A stretch of 64,000 nucleotides of DNA, from contig NZ_CP012184.1 in the NCBI RefSeq assembly GCF_001420995.1, positions 2,464,501 to 2,528,500 on the forward strand. Reading direction: 5' to 3'. This DNA comes from Pseudonocardia sp. EC080619-01. Its GTDB lineage: Bacteria; Actinomycetota; Actinomycetes; Mycobacteriales; Pseudonocardiaceae. Below are positions 51,617-60,332 of the stretch, in pieces (within the stretch, counting starts at the first letter, position 1; every line of letters starts with the position of its first letter). The translations under genes and the position numbers were made by a program. The notes under the pieces were generated by a model that had not been told where the DNA came from, made no database searches, and saw nothing but the letters and a program-made list of their open reading frames with translations.

Positions 51617-53974
51617 TCAGCGGGCCAGCTCGCGACCGTTGGTCGGCGACGGCGGGATGGGCGGGATCGTCGGGTACGGCTCGAAGGGGAGCGGCTCCTT
51701 GTGCAGGATCGGGAACTCGGTAGGGACCGTCCCGGTGGCCCGCGCGTAGGCGCAGGCGATCGCGCCGCAGGTCGCCGCGACACCGAACTCACCGGCGCCA
51801 CCGGGCTCGGGCGCCTCGGAGTCCTCGATGACGATGATGTTCATCTCGGGCGGGGTGTTCCACTGCCGGGTGTAGAAGTAGTTGTCCCAGCTCGCCTCGA
51901 CGAAGTGCCCGTCCACCAGGTGCAGACCGGCGGTCAGCGTCATCGCGATGCCGTCGTTGATCCCGCCCATCATCTGTGCCTCGAACCCGCGCGGGTTGAT
52001 GATCAGGCCGCCGTCGACGACGTAGGTCACCTTCGTGACACGCGGGCCGGTGCGGGCGGACCGGATCTCGCGGTTGACGGTCTCCGGGCGGCAGTCGAGC
52101 TCGACGACCGCGCAGGCGACGCCCTTGTACTCGACGTGCATGGCGATGCCCTGGGCGGTCCCCTCCGGCATCGACTTGCCCCAGTCCGCCTCCTCGGCAG
52201 CACGGTCGACGACGTTCTTCCACCGGGTGAGCTTCGTGAACGCCGACCGGAACTCGTACGGGTCCTTGCCCATCTTCGCCGCGACCTGGTCGACCATCAG
52301 CTCCCGTGCGGTCGCCGTGTCCGGCGAGTAGATGTTCCGCATGGAACAGGTGTTGAACCGCATGTCGACCTCGTTGAGCAGAGAGGTCGCCACCCCGACG
52401 TTGTACGGGTTGGTCTGGGTCGTGACGTAGATGCTCTCCGAGACGGTGAGGTTCCCCAGCGGGGCCTTGTTCGCCGCGGCGGTGATCGCCTCGGACAGCC
52501 CAGGGTTGATCTCGGTCGCGACACTGGTGTGGGCGATCTCGAAGCTGGAGACCGCATCTCCCGACACCTGGGCCCTGACCCGGCACGTCGCCATCGGGTG
52601 CGTGCGGCCCTGGCGGGAGTCGTCGGACCGGGTCCACATGAGCTTGACCGGCTTGCCCATCGTCTGCGAGACCTCGGCTGCCTCCTCGAGCGCGTCGAAG
52701 AACAGCCGGCGGCCGAACGACCCGCCGCCCTCGGTGACGTGCACCGTCACCGCGTTCTGGGCCATGCCGAGCTTCTTCGCGATCTCCGCCTGAGCGGCGA
52801 TCGGCGACTTGGACGGGCCCCAGATCTCCGCCTGCCCGTCGCCGACGACGGCGATGGCGCAGTTGGTCTCGAGTGCCGAGTTGCTGCGGAAGTAGAAGGT
52901 GAAGTCGCCCTCGACGGTCTCACCGGCGACCTGCGGGACGGCCAGCGGCAGCTCGCCCTCACGCAGCTTCGCCAGCACCGACTCGTCGTTCTCGCCCTCG
53001 GCGGTGCCAGCGTCCCAGTTCACGTCGAGCGCGTTCACCCCGTCGACGGCCTGACCGAAGGTCTTCGCGCGCACCGCGACGCCGACACTGACCTGCTCGA
53101 CGTCGGTGACGCCCGGCATGTTCCGGACCTCGTCGATGTTGTTGACGCCGAGCGGAGCCGAGTTGACGTTCGGTCCGCGGCAGATGACGGTCGGCAGCGC
53201 GTCCGGAATCTGCATGTCGGTGAGGAACTGCTTCTTGCCGGTCACCATGGCGAGCTGGTCGGACTTGTTCCGCCGGGTCCCGATGACCGTGAACTCCTCA
53301 CGGTCCTTGAGGACGACCTCGGACGCCTCGGTGACCGAGACCGAGGCGGCCTCGGTGAGCTCGCCGAAGGGCAGCTCCTCGCCGTTCAGCCCGGTGATCA
53401 GGCCCTGCCTGCTCTTGAGGACGTTCACGTCCTGGCGCAGCTCGTTGGCCGCCGCGGCGAGCAACCGGCCCTGAGCCAGTGCGGCCGCGACCCGGATCGG
53501 CGTGTACGTGGAGAAGGTCGTCGTCGAGCCGCCGGTGAGCTGGTTGAAGACCAGCTCGGGCCGGGCATCGGCCAAGGTGACGTTCACCTGGTCCGGGTCG
53601 AGGTTCATCTCCTCGGCGATGATCATCTGGGTGGAGGTGATGATGCCCTGGCCGTTGTCCGAGCGCGGCAGCGCGAACGACACGGTGCCGTCCCGGTTCA
53701 CCTCGACCTTGACCAGGTTCGCGGTCGGCCGGGCGGTGTCGCGGATGACGTCGAGCAGGTCGTAGAGCTCGGCCGGGAGCGGGGGCGACGGGATCGCTGC
53801 GGCGTTGGCGACGGGAGCGCTGGTGCCGCCGAACATGGTCTGTCGGCCGACCTCGGCCGCGACGACGAGAGTCGGGGCGGCGATCAGGTATCCGAGGAAA
53901 CGGCGGCGGCTGACGTCCTTCCGGCCGTCGCCGGACGCCGGGCGCTCAGGAGCGGGGGCGCGGTGAGCGGGCAT
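51617..53974 (-). CDS. Molybdopterin-binding subunit, isoquinoline 1-oxidoreductase type
   Basis: A 785-residue molybdenum hydroxylase subunit. The Tat signal SRRRFLGYLIAAP (about 22-34) sends the folded enzyme across the membrane. Repeated xanthine-dehydrogenase large-subunit motifs follow: GNGQGI-like SDNGQGI (about 105), GGGSFGRR (about 440), and PGGAGEFG near 735-745 with the catalytic Glu. The Pro-rich tail is unusual. ATG at 53974 was chosen for the Tat signal. It probably oxidises an N-heterocycle or aldehyde; the substrate is not readable. No XdhC/CoxI-type maturation genes lie next to it. Confidence 0.93.
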   Translation of the reverse strand: MPAHRAPAPERPASGDGRKDVSRRRFLGYLIAAPTLVVAAEVGRQTMFGGTSAPVANAAAIPSPPLPAELYDLLDVIRDTARPTANLVKVEVNRDGTVSFALPRSDNGQGIITSTQMIIAEEMNLDPDQVNVTLADARPELVFNQLTGGSTTTFSTYTPIRVAAALAQGRLLAAAANELRQDVNVLKSRQGLITGLNGEELPFGELTEAASVSVTEASEVVLKDREEFTVIGTRRNKSDQLAMVTGKKQFLTDMQIPDALPTVICRGPNVNSAPLGVNNIDEVRNMPGVTDVEQVSVGVAVRAKTFGQAVDGVNALDVNWDAGTAEGENDESVLAKLREGELPLAVPQVAGETVEGDFTFYFRSNSALETNCAIAVVGDGQAEIWGPSKSPIAAQAEIAKKLGMAQNAVTVHVTEGGGSFGRRLFFDALEEAAEVSQTMGKPVKLMWTRSDDSRQGRTHPMATCRVRAQVSGDAVSSFEIAHTSVATEINPGLSEAITAAANKAPLGNLTVSESIYVTTQTNPYNVGVATSLLNEVDMRFNTCSMRNIYSPDTATARELMVDQVAAKMGKDPYEFRSAFTKLTRWKNVVDRAAEEADWGKSMPEGTAQGIAMHVEYKGVACAVVELDCRPETVNREIRSARTGPRVTKVTYVVDGGLIINPRGFEAQMMGGINDGIAMTLTAGLHLVDGHFVEASWDNYFYTRQWNTPPEMNIIVIEDSEAPEPGGAGEFGVAATCGAIACAYARATGTVPTEFPILHKEPLPFEPYPTIPPIPPSPTNGRELAR

Positions 53975-54391
53975 CGTTGTCCTCTCCGGGGTGCTGCATT
54001 GCGTGGGCCCGTGCAGCGGCGTCCGTAGCGGGGAGCGGGGACTGCCGCGGGCTCTCGAAACGGGCAACGAGGAGGTTCTTTCGACGGTTACGCGCCGGTA
54101 CGCGTGGACGCTGTCGATCGATCTCCGCGAGGACGGTTGTGTGCGACCATCTGATTCGCAGGTCAACGACCCGCCGGTCAGGGCACCCTTATCCGCAGAT
54201 GCGGATCCATCGGAAGCCATGGGTCCGCACAGGCAGGTTGCCTGCCAGTGGCGCATGCCACCCGTACGGGTGAACAGCGACCAGAAAGATCGAACCGGCG
54301 ACAGGGTGTCGTCCGAAATGCCGCGTCCGCACCCGCGCCGGAGAAGCCGACGACGGGCGCGGGTGCACGGCGGCGCGGTGCACGGGCCGGA
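53975..54391. other. Promoter region of the molybdoenzyme operon
   Basis: About 415 bases without a supported gene. It contains the palindrome ATCCGCA-GA-TGCGGAT (54191-54206), an inverted GGCAGG/CCTGCC pair near 54232-54246, and a minus-strand TTGACC near 54166. These may be operator and promoter of the downstream molybdoenzyme genes. Confidence 0.45.
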
Positions 54392-54766
54392 TCACCGTCG
54401 CCCGGCGCGCAGGAGCCGGACGAAGGTCCACGGCAGCAGGACGAGGACGCCCAGCACACCGAGCACGGCCGCGGCGACGATCAGCCAGCCCGGCGCGCCG
54501 TTCCCCACGCCTCCCAGCGCGCCGGTGGCGAGCACCAGACCACCCGGCACGACGACGACCGCCGGCCACACGAGCGTCCCCAGCCACTTCTCGCCGGTGC
54601 TCCAGGCGCGGCCGGTCCAGAGCATCACGACGCCGGCCAGCCAGCCGACGACCGGCAGGACGAAACCGCCGAGCATCAGCATCAGGACCGTCAGCACGGG
54701 GTAGGCGTCCGGGTCTCCGGCCGCTCGCGGGGCGGGTCCGTGCGGGTCGGTGGTCATGGTGGTCAT
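54392..54766 (-). CDS. Small integral membrane protein
   Basis: A 124-residue protein with hydrophobic helices at about 24-48 (VLTVLMLMLGGFVLPVVGWL), 64-84 and 90-113, and short polar ends. No named family is recognised. ATG at 54766 has AAGGAG at a good distance; a second in-frame ATG lies three codons on. The long extended frame upstream is arginine-rich and rejected. Confidence 0.75.
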   Translation of the reverse strand: MTTMTTDPHGPAPRAAGDPDAYPVLTVLMLMLGGFVLPVVGWLAGVVMLWTGRAWSTGEKWLGTLVWPAVVVVPGGLVLATGALGGVGNGAPGWLIVAAAVLGVLGVLVLLPWTFVRLLRAGRR

Positions 54767-55482
54767 CTCCAGCTCCTTCGTGTCTCCCGGTCGTGTCTCC
54801 GAGGTGCCTCCAGGGTCGCGCCGGACGGGTGCCGGACACATCGGAGCAGGGGTGGATCCGCGGCGTCGGACCACGGTCGGAGGCGGTGTCGTCGCAGGTC
54901 GGAGCGGTTCGGAGCGGATCACCGCGGAACGGTGCGCCGGTCCGGCCGGGCCGGGCAACCGGCCGTCCACGCCGTCGGCACACGTCACCGGCCGCCGGGT
55001 GAAACGACTCGGGCCGCCGCGACGACATCCCCCACGACGGTCTCCGGAGGCGAGGCGCATCGCGCACCGGCGCCGAGACCGCCCCGTCACCCCGGCGAGA
55101 CCCTCTCGCGACCGGTGACCGCCGGTCATCGTGGCGGCCGCTCCGCTCGTCGGCGCCGCTCGCAGATCACGGCCCCGTTGCGATCCGGGATTCATGCGTT
55201 CGCCGGGCAACCCCGCCGCCGTACGTCGCCCCTGCGGCCCTGGCGCCAACCCCGCACGCGCCGCGGTGGCAGACGTGGGACATCCGCCGTGACCGGCGCA
55301 CCGGCCCCGCCGGGCGTCCGGTCGAGCGCGCCGGGCTCGACCGCCCGGCAGCCGGTACACCCGTTCGGCTGCGCCCCGACGGCCGATTGCCGCCCTCGTC
55401 GCGAGTCGATCAGCATTCGCGCCGTGTTCCGGGGTCGTCCCGGGCCACGCCGTCACAACGATCGACGAGAGGAAACGGGTAC
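54767..55482. other. Long intergenic stretch, no gene supported
   Basis: Over 700 bases with no frame combining a start signal, codon bias and family-like sequence; this is unusually long for this window. It could be a decayed gene or hold an RNA gene. No strong hairpin-plus-promoter unit was seen. Confidence 0.45.
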
Positions 55483-55731
55483 GTGAGGAATCGAGTTCGG
55501 ATCGCCGTAGGAGCTGCCGCCGTGGGTGCCGCGGGCATCGGGCTGGCGGGGTCCGCGATGGCGGGTGAGTCCTACGCGGGCCACTCCGCCGTCGGTGGCG
55601 AGCACGTGTCGTCCGTCGCGGACGACGGCGAGGGCCGCACCGGCCTGCTGACCGGCGTCGCCGAAGGCGTCGGTGGCCTGCTGGGCGGCGTCTGGGAGGC
55701 CGCGGGCCCGGTGGTCGACGGCCTGCTCTGA
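55483..55731 (+). CDS. Small secreted Gly/Val-rich protein
   Basis: An 82-residue exported protein. The signal peptide RNRVRIAVGAAAVGAAGIGL ends at SAMA-GE. The mature peptide of about 55 residues finishes in repeated GLLTGVAEGVGGLLGGVWE segments, an amphipathic glycine-rich pattern. GTG at 55483 follows GAGAGGAAACG. A small surface or wall-associated protein is likely; no family is recognised. A hairpin follows. Confidence 0.65.
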   Translation: MRNRVRIAVGAAAVGAAGIGLAGSAMAGESYAGHSAVGGEHVSSVADDGEGRTGLLTGVAEGVGGLLGGVWEAAGPVVDGLL

Positions 55732-55744
55732 GGGCCGACCCGGT

Positions 55745-55769
55745 CTCGACACAGGGGCAGAGTGTCGAG
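55745..55769 (+). terminator. Terminator after small secreted protein gene
   Basis: CTCGACAC (55745-55752) and GTGTCGAG (55762-55769) form a stem; outer CCGG/CCGG bases extend it after one bulge. Confidence 0.55.
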
Positions 55770-55914
55770 CCCGGGCCGGCGTCGTCCATCGTGCCGCTCC
55801 GTCGGGGGTCGGGGCGGCCGGACGCGCCGGTGCACGATCGGAGGCCGGGTCCCGGGGAGGGGCCCGGCTTCCGGCATGCGGGGCGGCGAGGGGCCGAACG
55901 ACCCCGGAAAGACC

Positions 55915-55944
55915 GGAAGCCGGGCCCTGACGGACCCGGCTTCC
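55915..55944 (-). terminator. Terminator after tRNA-Ser(CGA)
   Basis: GGAAGCCGGG (55915-55924) pairs with CCCGGCTTCC (55935-55944). On the minus strand it lies just after the tRNA and is followed by CTTTCC. Confidence 0.65.
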
Positions 55945-55949
55945 CGGTG

Positions 55950-56038
55950 TGGCGGTAGCGGTGGGATTTGAACCCACGGAGGCTATGAACCTCACGCGCT
56001 TTCGAGGCGCGCTCCTTCGGCCGCTCGGACACGCTACC
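55950..56038 (-). tRNA. tRNA-Ser (CGA)
   Basis: On the minus strand the acceptor GGTAGCG (56038-56032) pairs with CGCTACC, discriminator G, encoded CCA (55952-55950). The anticodon loop CTCGAAA gives CGA, reading UCG. The long variable arm is that of class II tRNA-Ser. It follows tadA on the same strand. Confidence 0.96.
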
Positions 56039-56059
56039 GCCGAGAAGGCTACAAGACGG

Positions 56060-56533
56060 CTACCCGTCGCTGACGGACGGGGGGCGACCGAAGAACTCCT
56101 GGAGCAGTGCGGCGGCCTCACCAGCGCGGACGCCGCCGACGACCTCCGGCCGGTGGCTCAGCCGACGGTCGCGCAGCACGTCCCACAGCGATCCGGCCGC
56201 CCCGGTCTTCGGCTCCCATGCGCCGAACACGACCCGCTCGACCCGGGCGAGCCCGATCGCGCCGGCGCACATCGTGCACGGCTCGACGGTCACGGCGAGG
56301 GTCGTGCCGGTGAGCCGCCAGGAGCCGACGACGCGGGCGGCGGCGCGCAGGGCCAGCACCTCGGCGTGTGCGGTGGGGTCCCCGAGCGCCTCCCGTGCGT
56401 TACAGGCGGCGGCGAGCTCGGTGCCGTCGGCGTCGAGCACGACCGCACCGATCGGCACGTCGTCACTCACGGCGGCACCGCGCGCGACCTCGAGGGCGCG
56501 ACCGAGGGCACGGTCGTCGGCGGCGCGATACAA
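56060..56533 (-). CDS. tadA: tRNA adenosine deaminase
   Basis: A 157-residue deaminase converting the wobble adenosine of tRNA-Arg(ACG) to inosine. The zinc site is His56-x-Glu58 (THAEV context) with PCTMC (Cys86, Cys89); VPIGAVVLD and FGAWEPKTGAAGS are family-typical. It starts one base after the stop of its associated-protein gene, the usual actinobacterial pair. Confidence 0.95.
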   Translation of the reverse strand: MYRAADDRALGRALEVARGAAVSDDVPIGAVVLDADGTELAAACNAREALGDPTAHAEVLALRAAARVVGSWRLTGTTLAVTVEPCTMCAGAIGLARVERVVFGAWEPKTGAAGSLWDVLRDRRLSHRPEVVGGVRAGEAAALLQEFFGRPPSVSDG

Positions 56534-56534
56534 C

Positions 56535-57050
56535 TCAGGCGTTGACGAGCTCGTCCAGCTGGGCGGCGAAGCCGCAGCGGCGGGCGATCGTGTCGAGCTG
56601 CTCGTCGGGGTAGAGCTCCAGGTCGCCGACCAGGATCTCCAGCTCGTCGGCGGGCAGGCCGAGGTCGGCCACGATGCCGAGGTCGCCCTCGGGCCAGGGG
56701 TCGTCCAGCGCGTCGTCGTCCGGGGGGAGCTCGACCCGGAGCAGGTCCAGCACGTCGGCCGCGACGTCGTAGTCCAGTGCCGCGACGGCGTCGGAGATCA
56801 GCAGCCGCACCCCGCCCGGCGACGGGCGCAGGAGGACGAAGAACTCGTCGTCGACGTCGAGCAGGCCCAGCACGGCTCCGGTGGAGCGCTGCGCGCGCAG
56901 GGCCGTGATCGCCGCGTCGAGATCGACCAGGGTGGCCTGGTCGAGCCGGACGCAGCGCCACCGCCCCTCCTCGCGGATCGCGGCGACCGCGAATCCGGGC
57001 AGGGCGGCGCCCCGGGTGTCCGGGGCGGCCTCGACGCTCTGGGTGGGCAC
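56535..57050 (-). CDS. tRNA adenosine deaminase-associated protein
   Basis: A 171-residue acidic protein of the TIGR03941 type found beside actinobacterial tadA. Conserved segments include FAVAAIREEGRWRC, GLLDVDDEFFVLLRP, ISDAVAALDYDVA and a final CGFAAQLDEL. Its role is unknown. GTG at 57050 is chosen because TACCGT ends seven bases upstream (leaderless); GTG at 57092 is an alternative. It is divergent from the M20 gene. Confidence 0.88.
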   Translation of the reverse strand: MPTQSVEAAPDTRGAALPGFAVAAIREEGRWRCVRLDQATLVDLDAAITALRAQRSTGAVLGLLDVDDEFFVLLRPSPGGVRLLISDAVAALDYDVAADVLDLLRVELPPDDDALDDPWPEGDLGIVADLGLPADELEILVGDLELYPDEQLDTIARRCGFAAQLDELVNA

Positions 57051-57160
57051 GACGACAACGGTACGTCCGATGGACGCTGTGAGCCACGCCACGACCAGGT
57101 ATGCGTGGTCACATCGGCGCCGCCGTCGCCCGGCGGACGGTGGTGGGCGACGATCGGTGG

Positions 57161-58384
57161 GTGCCGAACCCCGTGCCGATCACCCCCGCGTCCGTCGCCG
57201 GGCTGCCCGGTGACCTGCTCGCGGCCGCCCGCGCACTCCAGCCGCGCACCGTCGCACTGCGCCGGGAGCTGCACGCTGCACCGGAGCTCGGGCTGGAGCT
57301 GCCCCGCACCCGCGACGCCGTGCTCCGGACGCTGCGGGACCTGCCGCTGACAATCCGGACGGGGACGTCGTGCAGCTCGGTCGTCGCCGTCCTGGAGGGC
57401 GATCGCCCGGGGCCGACGGTGCTGCTGCGCGGGGACATGGACGCGCTCCCCCTGCAGGAGGCCACCGGGCTGGAGTTCGCGTCCCGGACCGACGGCGCGA
57501 TGCACGCCTGCGGGCACGACACCCACACGGCGATGCTCGCCTCCGCGGCCCGCCTGCTCGCGGGCCACCGGGACCGTATCGCGGGCCGGGTGCTGCTGAT
57601 GTTCCAGCCGGGCGAGGAGGGGTTCCACGGGGCCCGGCACATGATCGACGACGGGCTGCTGGACGACGGCCCCGAGCTGGCCTACGCCCTGCACATCTCC
57701 TCCACCGTGCCGGCCGGGGAGCTGCACCACCGGCCGGGCCCGATCATGGCCGCGGCCGACGTCGTGGAGGTCCGGGTGACCGGACGGGGCGGGCACGCGT
57801 CGGCCCCGCAGGACGCGTGTGATCCCGTCCCGGCGGCCGCGGCGATGGTCGGCGGGCTGCAGACGGTGCTCACCCGGCGGGTGGGGCCGCAGGAGGCGGC
57901 GGTGCTGACGGTCGCCCGGATCCAGGCGGGCACCACGGACAACGTCATCCCGGAGACCGCCGAGCTGACCGGGACGCTGCGCACCCTGTCCGAGCCGGTG
58001 CGGGCACTGCTGCACCGCGAGATCGGCGAGCACTGCCGCCACGTCGCGCTCGCGCACGGCTGCACCGCGGAGGTGACGATCGTCCCCGGCTACCCGGTGA
58101 CGGTGAACGACGAGGCCGCGACCGCGTCGCTGGCCGACGTGAGCAGGCGGGTGCTCGGCACCCGCGCCTGCGTCCCGATGCGTGACCCGCTCATGGGGTC
58201 CGAGGACTTCTCCTATGTGCTGCAGCGCATCCCGGGCGCGCTCGCCTTCCTCGGGGCGCGGCCGCCGGGCGTCGCGGCGGGCGAGGCCGCACCGAACCAC
58301 TCGAACCGGGTGGTGTTCGACGAGGCCGCGTTCCCGTCCGGCGTCGCGGTCCTCAGCGGGCTGGCGCTGGCCGCCCTGTCCTGA
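57161..58384 (+). CDS. M20-family amidohydrolase
   Basis: A 407-residue di-zinc amidohydrolase of the IAA-amino acid hydrolase/N-acyl-amino acid deacylase group. Metal and catalytic motifs are LLRGDMDALPL, MHACGHDTHTAML (Cys-Gly-His), MFQPGEEG, and GSEDFSYV near the end. The dimerisation insert spans about 190-300. GTG at 57161 is leaderless (GACGAT, six bases). It hydrolyses an N-acylated amino acid or peptide; the substrate is unknown. A strong hairpin follows. Confidence 0.93.
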   Translation: MPNPVPITPASVAGLPGDLLAAARALQPRTVALRRELHAAPELGLELPRTRDAVLRTLRDLPLTIRTGTSCSSVVAVLEGDRPGPTVLLRGDMDALPLQEATGLEFASRTDGAMHACGHDTHTAMLASAARLLAGHRDRIAGRVLLMFQPGEEGFHGARHMIDDGLLDDGPELAYALHISSTVPAGELHHRPGPIMAAADVVEVRVTGRGGHASAPQDACDPVPAAAAMVGGLQTVLTRRVGPQEAAVLTVARIQAGTTDNVIPETAELTGTLRTLSEPVRALLHREIGEHCRHVALAHGCTAEVTIVPGYPVTVNDEAATASLADVSRRVLGTRACVPMRDPLMGSEDFSYVLQRIPGALAFLGARPPGVAAGEAAPNHSNRVVFDEAAFPSGVAVLSGLALAALS

Positions 58385-58398
58385 TCCCGGACACGACG

Positions 58399-58428
58399 GT
58401 GGGGCGGGTCCGGCAGGACCCGCCCCAC
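58399..58428. terminator. Bidirectional terminator after M20 gene
   Basis: GTGGGGCGGGTCC (58399-58411) pairs perfectly with 58416-58428 around a four-base loop. It lies between convergent stops at 58384 and 58443. Confidence 0.75.
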
Positions 58429-58442
58429 GGTCACGACGTCTC

Positions 58443-58574
58443 TCAGGCGGTCTCGTCCGCGACGGCCGCGCGGCCGTAGCCCTTCCAGTTGCGCTGGGCG
58501 TAGGCGGCCAGGCCGGCGGTGACCGCCAGGCCTGCTCCCGTGCTCGCGATGATCGACATGAAAACGGTCGCCAT
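58443..58574 (-). CDS. Small membrane protein (43 aa)
   Basis: A 43-residue ORF with ATG at 58574 behind a strong GGAGGAGCC. It encodes one hydrophobic helix (MSIIASTGAGLAVTAGLAAY) and a short basic/acidic tail (QRNWKGYGRAAVADETA). It looks like a single-pass membrane peptide. The ribosome site and clean helix-tail layout support it; no family is known to me. Confidence 0.6.
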   Translation of the reverse strand: MATVFMSIIASTGAGLAVTAGLAAYAQRNWKGYGRAAVADETA

Positions 58575-58836
58575 GACGGCTCCTCCTCACCGGTGGCACG
58601 CGCCGTGTCCGGTGACCGGGTCCGGATGACCCGGGCGGTACGACGGCGCTTGCGATACGACGACGCTGACTGCGCCCACCAGGGATTCTCCCACCGGCCC
58701 CCGGGTGATGTCCGCCCCGCGGGGAACGGTCGCCCGATGATTCATGCCACATCTCCGAGCCGCTCCGTCCAGCAGTTCCCCGATTCGTTGGTTAGCGTTG
58801 GACAAAAGTAGGTACAGAATCGGACACATCGTGCCG

Positions 58837-58867
58837 AACCGACAGTTACGTGACGTAAGCATCGGTT
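58837..58867. promoter_or_regulatory. 31-bp dyad upstream of the MFS transporter
   Basis: Two nested palindromes share one centre (58852): TTACGT-G-ACGTAA (58846-58858) and AACCGA/TCGGTT (58837-58842 and 58862-58867). It ends 22 bases before the transporter ATG, downstream of AT-rich TTGG...TACAGA promoter-like sequence (58786-58820). The rest of the 315-base gap from 58575 holds nothing else I can support. Confidence 0.65.
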
Positions 58868-58889
58868 CTCCGCAGATGTCGTCAGGGGG

Positions 58890-60293
58890 ATGGACGTGGA
58901 CGAACAAGCAGGTGGGAGCCATCCGGGCGTCACCGTGACCGACCCGGCCACCATGAAGCGGGCGGTCGCCGCCGCCGCGGTCGGGAACATCACCGAATGG
59001 TTCGACTTCGGTGTGTACGGCTATCTGGCCACGACGATCGAGGCTCAGTTCTTTCCGCCCGGGCCACTCGCCCAGGTCGCCGTGTTCGCGACGTTCGCCG
59101 TCGCGTTCTTCTTCCGCCCGCTGGGCGGGTTGTTCTTCGGACCGCTCGGTGACCGCATCGGCCGGACCAAGGTCCTGTCCATCACGGTGATCATGATGGC
59201 GTTCGGGACGTTCCTGATGGGGCTCATCCCGTCCTACGAGACGATCGGGATCGCGGCACCGATCCTGCTGGTCTGCGCCCGGGTGGTGCAGGGTTTCTCC
59301 ACCGGCGGCGAGTACGCGGGCGCGATGACCTTCATCGCCGAGTACAGCCCGGACCGCCGGCGCGGGTACTTCGGCAGCTTCCTGGAGCTCGGCACGTTCG
59401 TCGGCTACGCCTTCGGCGCCACCGTCGCGTCGGTCCTCCCGCTGATCTTCAGCGAGGAGTTCATGGCCGACTGGGGCTGGCGGATCCCGTTCTTCGTGGC
59501 CCTGCCGCTCGGCCTCGTCGGCGTCTACCTGCGGGTGCGGTTGGAGGAGACCCCGGCGTTCCAGACGCTGCTCTCCCAGTCGGAGGAGCGCGAGGGCACC
59601 GAGGTGAAGGACGGCTTCCGGCTGATCTTCACCAAGTACCTGCCGACGTTCGTGATGGTCGGCGGCATCGTGGTCGCCTGGAACGTCACCAACTACATGC
59701 TCACCAGCTACATGCCGACCTACCTGGAGGACGACGTCGCCGCACACGGCGGCACCGCGATCGACTCGCAGACCTCGGCCTGGCTGCAGATCGCCGTGCT
59801 GTGGGTCGCCGTGCTGGTCATCCCGTTCCTCGGGCGGCTCTCGGACCGGGTCGGCCGCAAGCCGATCATGTGGACGGGTGCCGGCGGACTGATCATCCTG
59901 GGCATCCCGATGATCCTGCTGATGCAGAACGGCTCGGTGCCCTCGGTGCTGCTCGGCCTCGTGCTCATGGGCGGGCTGCTGATCTGCTTCTCCTCGGCGG
60001 CCCCGTCGACGCTGCCCGCGGTGTTCCCGACCGAGATCCGCTACGGCGGCCTGTCGATCGCGTTCAACATCTTCGTCTCGGCGTTCGCCGGGACCGTGTC
60101 GCTCGTGATGTCGGCACTCGTGCTGACCACCGGGGACCTGCTGTGGCCCGGCTACTACCTCATCGGTGCCGGCGTCGTCGGTGTCGTGACGCTGTGGTTC
60201 CTGCCGGAGACCAACGGCAAGCCGCTGCGCGGGTCGCAGCCGTCCGCCGGCAGCGAGGAGGAGGCGCGGGAGCTCGCCCGCGCCGTCCACTGA
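58890..60293 (+). CDS. MFS transporter, metabolite:H+ symporter type
   Basis: A 467-residue twelve-helix symporter of the MHS group (ProP/KgtP/ShiA-like). Typical segments are NITEWFDFGVYGYLA (helix 1), RPLGGLFFGPLGDRIGR, QGFSTGGEYAGA, and LSDRVGRKP in the second half. Such proteins import osmolytes, organic acids or aromatic acids with protons. ATG at 58890 follows AGGGGG at close range. A 31-base dyad lies directly upstream. The next gene encodes an amidase, which may act on an imported amide (inference). Confidence 0.92.
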   Translation: MDVDEQAGGSHPGVTVTDPATMKRAVAAAAVGNITEWFDFGVYGYLATTIEAQFFPPGPLAQVAVFATFAVAFFFRPLGGLFFGPLGDRIGRTKVLSITVIMMAFGTFLMGLIPSYETIGIAAPILLVCARVVQGFSTGGEYAGAMTFIAEYSPDRRRGYFGSFLELGTFVGYAFGATVASVLPLIFSEEFMADWGWRIPFFVALPLGLVGVYLRVRLEETPAFQTLLSQSEEREGTEVKDGFRLIFTKYLPTFVMVGGIVVAWNVTNYMLTSYMPTYLEDDVAAHGGTAIDSQTSAWLQIAVLWVAVLVIPFLGRLSDRVGRKPIMWTGAGGLIILGIPMILLMQNGSVPSVLLGLVLMGGLLICFSSAAPSTLPAVFPTEIRYGGLSIAFNIFVSAFAGTVSLVMSALVLTTGDLLWPGYYLIGAGVVGVVTLWFLPETNGKPLRGSQPSAGSEEEARELARAVH

Positions 60294-60332
60294 TCGCTTG
60301 TCCTCCCCGGGGAGCGGCGGCACGCTGAGCGC

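Noticed and set aside
55192..55416. 74-codon minus-strand ORF
   Set aside because: No ribosome site or leaderless box, and an Arg/Gly-rich composition like other shadow frames.
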